Positions 60,610 to 64,000 of a DNA stretch of 64,000 nucleotides are shown piece after piece. Origin of the DNA: Microbulbifer sp. THAF38 (lineage in GTDB: Bacteria > Pseudomonadota > Gammaproteobacteria > Pseudomonadales > Cellvibrionaceae); contig NZ_CP045369.1 in assembly GCF_009363535.1 (NCBI RefSeq), forward strand, positions 310,001 through 374,000, in the 5' to 3' direction. The notes beneath the pieces are model-generated. The model was not told the origin of the DNA. It saw nothing but the letters and a program-made list of their open reading frames with translations, and did not search any database. The position numbers and the translations under genes are program-made. Each line of letters starts with the position of its first letter. Within the stretch, counting starts at the first letter, position 1.

Positions 60610-62553
60610 ATGTTGCCCCGTTTACTGTGCACCAGCCTGATCGTCGGCGGCTTCGCCGTGGCCTCAGGTTGTTCCAAGAATGAACCGACCAAGGTCGAAG
60701 CCGATAGCGCCAGCGCGCCGGTAAAAGCGGCCGCGGTAATTGAGAAGAAAAGCGTTGCAGACAAGGCGCCGCAGTCCGGTGTGGATTATCACTCCTTCGC
60801 CAATAGCAATGACTATCAGGTGCAGCACCTGGATCTGGACCTGACTGTCGACTTCTCCCGCAAGGTACTCGAGGGCGAAGCCAAGCTGGACTTCAAGCGC
60901 CTCAACGACAAGAACCTGCCGATGGTGCTGGATACCCGCGAGCTGGAAGTGGTCTCCGTTTCTGCCAATGGCGCGCCGGTGAAGTTCTCCATGGGTGAGA
61001 AAGACAGCCACCTGGGTACCCCGCTGAATATTGAGCTGCCGAAAGATGCCAACAGCATCACCATCCGCTACCGCACAGCACCGGGCGCCTCTGGCGTGCA
61101 GTGGTTGGAGCCCCAGCAAACCGCTGGCAAGAAGCATCCGTTCCTGTTTACCCAGGCTCAGGCAATTCACGCGCGCAGCTTTATCCCGCTGCAGGATTCC
61201 CCGAAAGTTCGTATCACCTACAACGCTACCGTTCGCACCCCGAAAGAACTGCGCGCTGTAATGAGTGCCAACAACGATCCGAAGGCGGCCAAAGATGGCG
61301 TCTACGAGTTTGAAATGCCCCAGCGCATTCCCTCCTACCTGATTGCCCTGGCGGTTGGCGACCTGCAGTTCAAGCCCATGGGCGAGCGCACCGGTGTCTA
61401 CGCCGAGCCCTCTATGCTGGAATCTGCGGCAGCGGAGTTTGCCGACACCGAATCCATGCTGGAAGTGACCGAGAAGGCCTATGGTCCCTACCACTGGGAT
61501 CGTTACGACCTGCTGATCCTGCCGCCCAGCTTCCCCTTCGGCGGTATGGAGAACCCACGCCTGAGTTTTATCACTCCGACGGTGATTGCCGGCGACAAGA
61601 GCCTAGTGGCCCTGATCGCCCACGAACTGGCGCACTCCTGGTCCGGCAACCTGGTGACCAACGCCAGCTGGCGTGACCTGTGGCTGAACGAAGGCTTCAC
61701 CACCTACCTGACCAACCGCATTATGCAGTTTGTCTACGGTGACGAGCGCTACCAGATGGAAATGGCCCTGGGCTATGACGATCTGCAAGCGGACCTGGCC
61801 GACAAAGAGCCCCGCGATGAGATTATGGCGATCGACCTGCGCGGTCGCGATCCCGATGAAGTCTTCTCCAATATCCCCTACGAGAAAGGCTCCCTGTTCC
61901 TGTACGAGCTGGAGCAGAAAGTGGGCCGTGAAGCGTTCGACCGCTTCCTGATGGAGTACTTTAACCACTTCTCCTTCCAGAGCATCACCACCGAGGACTT
62001 CGTTAAGTACCTGGATAAGACCCTCCTGGTTGAGCATGCCGACAAGCTGGATCGCGAGCGCATTCACCAGTGGATCTTCGAGCCGGGTATCCCCGAAGGT
62101 GCGCCGCATCCGCAGTCTGATGCCTTTAGCAAGTTGGACCCGGTGCGCCAGCAGTGGCTGGATGGCAAATTGGCGGCGAAGGATATCGACACCAAGGGTT
62201 GGACTTTCCACCAGTGGAAGTACTTCCTCGACGGCATGCCAGAGAAGCTGACGGAAGCCCAGTTAAAAGAGCTGGACAGCGCCTTTGGCCTGACTCAATC
62301 CCGCAACAATGAAGTGGCCTTCAGCTGGCTGATGATTGCCGTGCGCAATGATTACGAGCCGGCCTTCGATCGCCTGGAGAACTTCCTTACCAGTATTGGC
62401 CGTAACAAATTCCTGCGCCCGCTGTATCGCAATATGGTTGAAACTGGCAAGCAGGATGTGGCCGCGCGTATTTTTGAGCGCGCCAAGTCGGGTTACCACC
62501 CGTTGACAGTAAAAGTGAACAGCCTGGTAATTTACGGTAAGAAAGAAGGCTAA
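60610..62553 (+). CDS. M1-family metallo-aminopeptidase, lipoprotein
   Basis: 647 residues from ATG 60610 (GGGAG 8 bases before; the frame is open upstream to 60571). A lipoprotein signal MLPRLLCTSLIVGGFAVASGC anchors it to a membrane. M1 architecture of the leukotriene-A4-hydrolase/cold-active aminopeptidase subgroup: an N-terminal beta saddle, the exopeptidase motif FPFGGMENPRLSF, and the zinc site HELAHSW (H338, H342) with E361 in WLNEGFTTYL, spaced HExxH-x18-E. The C-terminal helical domain is present. Trims N-terminal residues from peptides in the periplasm. Confidence 0.95.
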   Translation: MLPRLLCTSLIVGGFAVASGCSKNEPTKVEADSASAPVKAAAVIEKKSVADKAPQSGVDYHSFANSNDYQVQHLDLDLTVDFSRKVLEGEAKLDFKRLNDKNLPMVLDTRELEVVSVSANGAPVKFSMGEKDSHLGTPLNIELPKDANSITIRYRTAPGASGVQWLEPQQTAGKKHPFLFTQAQAIHARSFIPLQDSPKVRITYNATVRTPKELRAVMSANNDPKAAKDGVYEFEMPQRIPSYLIALAVGDLQFKPMGERTGVYAEPSMLESAAAEFADTESMLEVTEKAYGPYHWDRYDLLILPPSFPFGGMENPRLSFITPTVIAGDKSLVALIAHELAHSWSGNLVTNASWRDLWLNEGFTTYLTNRIMQFVYGDERYQMEMALGYDDLQADLADKEPRDEIMAIDLRGRDPDEVFSNIPYEKGSLFLYELEQKVGREAFDRFLMEYFNHFSFQSITTEDFVKYLDKTLLVEHADKLDRERIHQWIFEPGIPEGAPHPQSDAFSKLDPVRQQWLDGKLAAKDIDTKGWTFHQWKYFLDGMPEKLTEAQLKELDSAFGLTQSRNNEVAFSWLMIAVRNDYEPAFDRLENFLTSIGRNKFLRPLYRNMVETGKQDVAARIFERAKSGYHPLTVKVNSLVIYGKKEG

Positions 62554-62564
62554 AACCTCTGCTC

Positions 62565-62589
62565 AACTCCGGTGCCCTGTGCCGGGGTT
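62565..62589 (+). terminator. Weak stem-loop after the M1 peptidase gene
   Basis: AACTCCGGTGC pairs with GTGCCGGGGTT with three G-U pairs around loop CCT, followed by only TTCT. Position, 12 bases past the stop, supports a terminator. Confidence 0.45.
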
Positions 62590-62793
62590 CTAGCATTCTG
62601 TGGGGAGTGATCGAGCCGATGCAATGTCGGCTGTTTTAAGCGTAACTCCCCATACTCACCTCAGCGTTTCTGCAAATTTTCTGCGGTTAAATTCTGCCTG
62701 AAATGTGAGCTGTTAATATGCTTTTGGGCGGAGTCCGAGCCGGAAAAGAGCCGGTGTAATCTCCTGTGTAGCAAACTTCATCCATCTGGTACG

Positions 62794-62840
62794 AATTAAT
62801 AATTTTTGCGCCAATTTTCTGGCACAAAAATCATTAAATT
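62794..62840. repeat. Long imperfect inverted repeat
   Basis: Left arm 62794-62813 and right arm 62820-62840 (about 20 bases each) pair with two substitutions and one bulge around a six-base loop (ATTTTC). The core is ATTTTTGCGCCA/TGGCACAAAAAT. No T run follows. It lies 73 bases before the small lipoprotein gene and could be an operator, a leader hairpin or a mobile-element remnant. Confidence 0.55.
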
Positions 62841-62912
62841 GCTGTTCAAATCGGGACCCTTTGCGTAATCTGCTGCTCGAATAAAATTCCAATTAGGCAA
62901 AGGGAGGTACCT

Positions 62913-63038
62913 ATGTACAAGCGGATTTTATGGTTGGTTATTCTCGGCCTTTTTATCGTAGGTTGTGAATATGAGCCCGGTGCCTGTTCAGATAACAACA
63001 AGCCGCGTTCTTTTCCCTTCCCTCATGCGATGATATGA
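62913..63038 (+). CDS. Small lipoprotein (41 residues)
   Basis: ATG at 62913 with a perfect GGGAGG 6 bases upstream, 41 codons to TGA 63036-63038. The peptide has a lipoprotein signal, MYKRILWLVILGLFIVGC, with lipobox IVGC (acylated Cys18), followed by EYEPGACSDNN and a Pro/Phe-rich end. The mature part is only 24 residues with a second Cys. No family is recognised. The strong ribosome site and lipobox together make chance unlikely. It is convergent with serB, 16 bases away. Confidence 0.72.
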   Translation: MYKRILWLVILGLFIVGCEYEPGACSDNNKPRSFPFPHAMI

Positions 63039-63054
63039 CCTGTTTGGGGCGCCT

Positions 63055-64000
63055 CTAAGGCTGCCCCAATTCGGCTATTTGTCGGTCGTTGAGACCAAAT
63101 AGGTACAGCGCGGCATCGAGCCCGAATAGGGTAATGGCCTGAGGCGCTTCTCTACGGACTTTGGGTTTTGGGTGGATAGCAATACCCAGGGCGCCCAGGT
63201 TCAACATGGGGATATCATTGGCGCCGTCCCCTACGGCAACCACCTGTCCCAGCGGCAGCCCCATATCCTTTGCAGTTTCCTCCAGCAATAACCGCTTGCG
63301 CATGCCGTCCACGATAGGTTCTATTACTTCACCGGTGAGTACGCCACCGGCGAATTCCAGTTCATTGGCGTGTATCAGGTCAACGGCAAGGCGTTCTTTC
63401 TGTAGGAAGTTCGCGAAGTAGGTGAATCCGCCGGATAAAATGACCGTCTTGCAGCCGAGTTTGCGCAGGCAGTGCAACAGGTTTTGTGCCCCTTCTTTTA
63501 GTGGCAGTTGCCTGGCGATTTCTGCCAGGCGCTGTTCGGAAAAACCCTTGAGTAACGCCATGCGTTTTTTGAAGCTGTCGCGGAAATCCAGCTCGCCGCG
63601 CATGGCGGCCGCGGTGATAGCCGCCACCTGGTCGCCGATTCCGGTAATCTTGGCCAGCTCGTCGATGACCTCGGCATCAATCAGGGTGGAATCCATATCG
63701 AAGCCAGCCAGCGCCGGTACCCTCTGACTGCTGCCTTCCTGCAAAACCAGATCGGCTCCAACTTCCTCGGCCAGTTGCAGGCAGGCAAATCGCGCAGGGG
63801 AAAACTCCAGTTCAGCACTGAACTGGAAGCGAATTACCGTGCACTCGTGCCGGTGGGCTAGAGTGTCGATGGCATCGATGTGCCATTGTTGCTCGGCACA
63901 AAAATCCAGCAGGCGCTGTAGTTGTAACAGGCTGGCTGCTGGGCTGAGGAAGGTCAGGCACCAGGGTGATTGCACAGCCGATGGTGCGGCATTGGGTAAG
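63055..64000 (-). CDS. serB: Phosphoserine phosphatase (5'-partial at window edge)
   Basis: The minus-strand frame is open to the right edge; a GTG at 63975 would give 306 residues, but alignment with Pseudomonas-type SerB (about 400 residues) suggests that an N-terminal ACT domain lies beyond the window. HAD motifs: FDMDSTLIDAEVIDELA (nucleophile Asp), VILSGGFTYFANFL (Ser), KRLLLEETA (Lys region) and VAVGDGANDIPML. It makes serine from phosphoserine, and the serine feeds CysE, encoded elsewhere in this window. No terminator is seen. Confidence 0.94.
   Translation of the reverse strand, partial: LPNAAPSAVQSPWCLTFLSPAASLLQLQRLLDFCAEQQWHIDAIDTLAHRHECTVIRFQFSAELEFSPARFACLQLAEEVGADLVLQEGSSQRVPALAGFDMDSTLIDAEVIDELAKITGIGDQVAAITAAAMRGELDFRDSFKKRMALLKGFSEQRLAEIARQLPLKEGAQNLLHCLRKLGCKTVILSGGFTYFANFLQKERLAVDLIHANELEFAGGVLTGEVIEPIVDGMRKRLLLEETAKDMGLPLGQVVAVGDGANDIPMLNLGALGIAIHPKPKVRREAPQAITLFGLDAALYLFGLNDRQIAELGQP

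Overview
The window looks like chromosomal DNA of a free-living, probably marine, gammaproteobacterium in or near the Microbulbifer/Cellvibrio-Pseudomonas part of the class. This is an inference from gene content: rnr-rlmB, the order rpsF-rpsR-(membrane gene)-rplI-dnaB, katB-ankB, a FimX-type protein and an E. coli-type EF-P lysylation set. No species-level marker is present.

Layout. Bases 1-16687 are the 3' part of one giant gene (more than 5,500 codons visible, start off the left edge). It encodes a cysteine-free, beta-strand-repeat exoprotein or adhesin. Its DNA is built from a 2,082-bp unit repeated without visible differences, then internally deleted derivatives of that unit, then nine copies of a GC-rich 240-bp unit, then a unique C-terminal part. 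A terminator and a tRNA-Leu(CAG) on the other strand, with its own promoter and terminator, close this region. Bases 17175-20681 hold rnr and rlmB. Bases 20907-24020 hold a four-gene cassette: ECF sigma factor, probable one-pass anti-sigma protein, acidic secreted protein, and a TPR plus outer-membrane-barrel protein. This is the best candidate for an undescribed envelope system. Bases 24136-26041 hold a PEP-mutase/isocitrate-lyase family gene and an alpha/beta hydrolase on the minus strand. Bases 26380-31149 are the ribosomal protein/dnaB cluster followed by a YcaQ-family gene.

Bases 31139-38261 (all minus) contain a complete spermidine route: SpeA (arginine to agmatine), carboxyspermidine dehydrogenase, carboxyspermidine decarboxylase and SpeB (agmatine to putrescine). 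It is flanked on both sides by paralogous secreted proteins of the DUF6515 type. Bases 38571-39819 are panC-panD. A mixed stretch follows: polysaccharide deacetylase, DUF523, cupin, acetyl-CoA synthetase, small membrane proteins, VOC protein, catalase with ankyrin partner, SrkA kinase, CysE and a GNAT enzyme.

Bases 50776-56135 group the EF-P modification genes: efp and epmA in one minus-strand unit, and epmB about 2.7 kb away on the plus strand. Between them lie a class II aldolase and a heme-oxygenase-like diiron protein. The right end has a FimX homologue with a good CRP/Vfr-like site upstream, a Tat-exported PhoD, a lipoprotein M1 aminopeptidase, a 41-residue lipoprotein gene, and serB, which runs off the right edge.

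All functional calls rest on motif and family recognition by eye. No search was run. Start codons were chosen by Shine-Dalgarno spacing and family alignment from memory.
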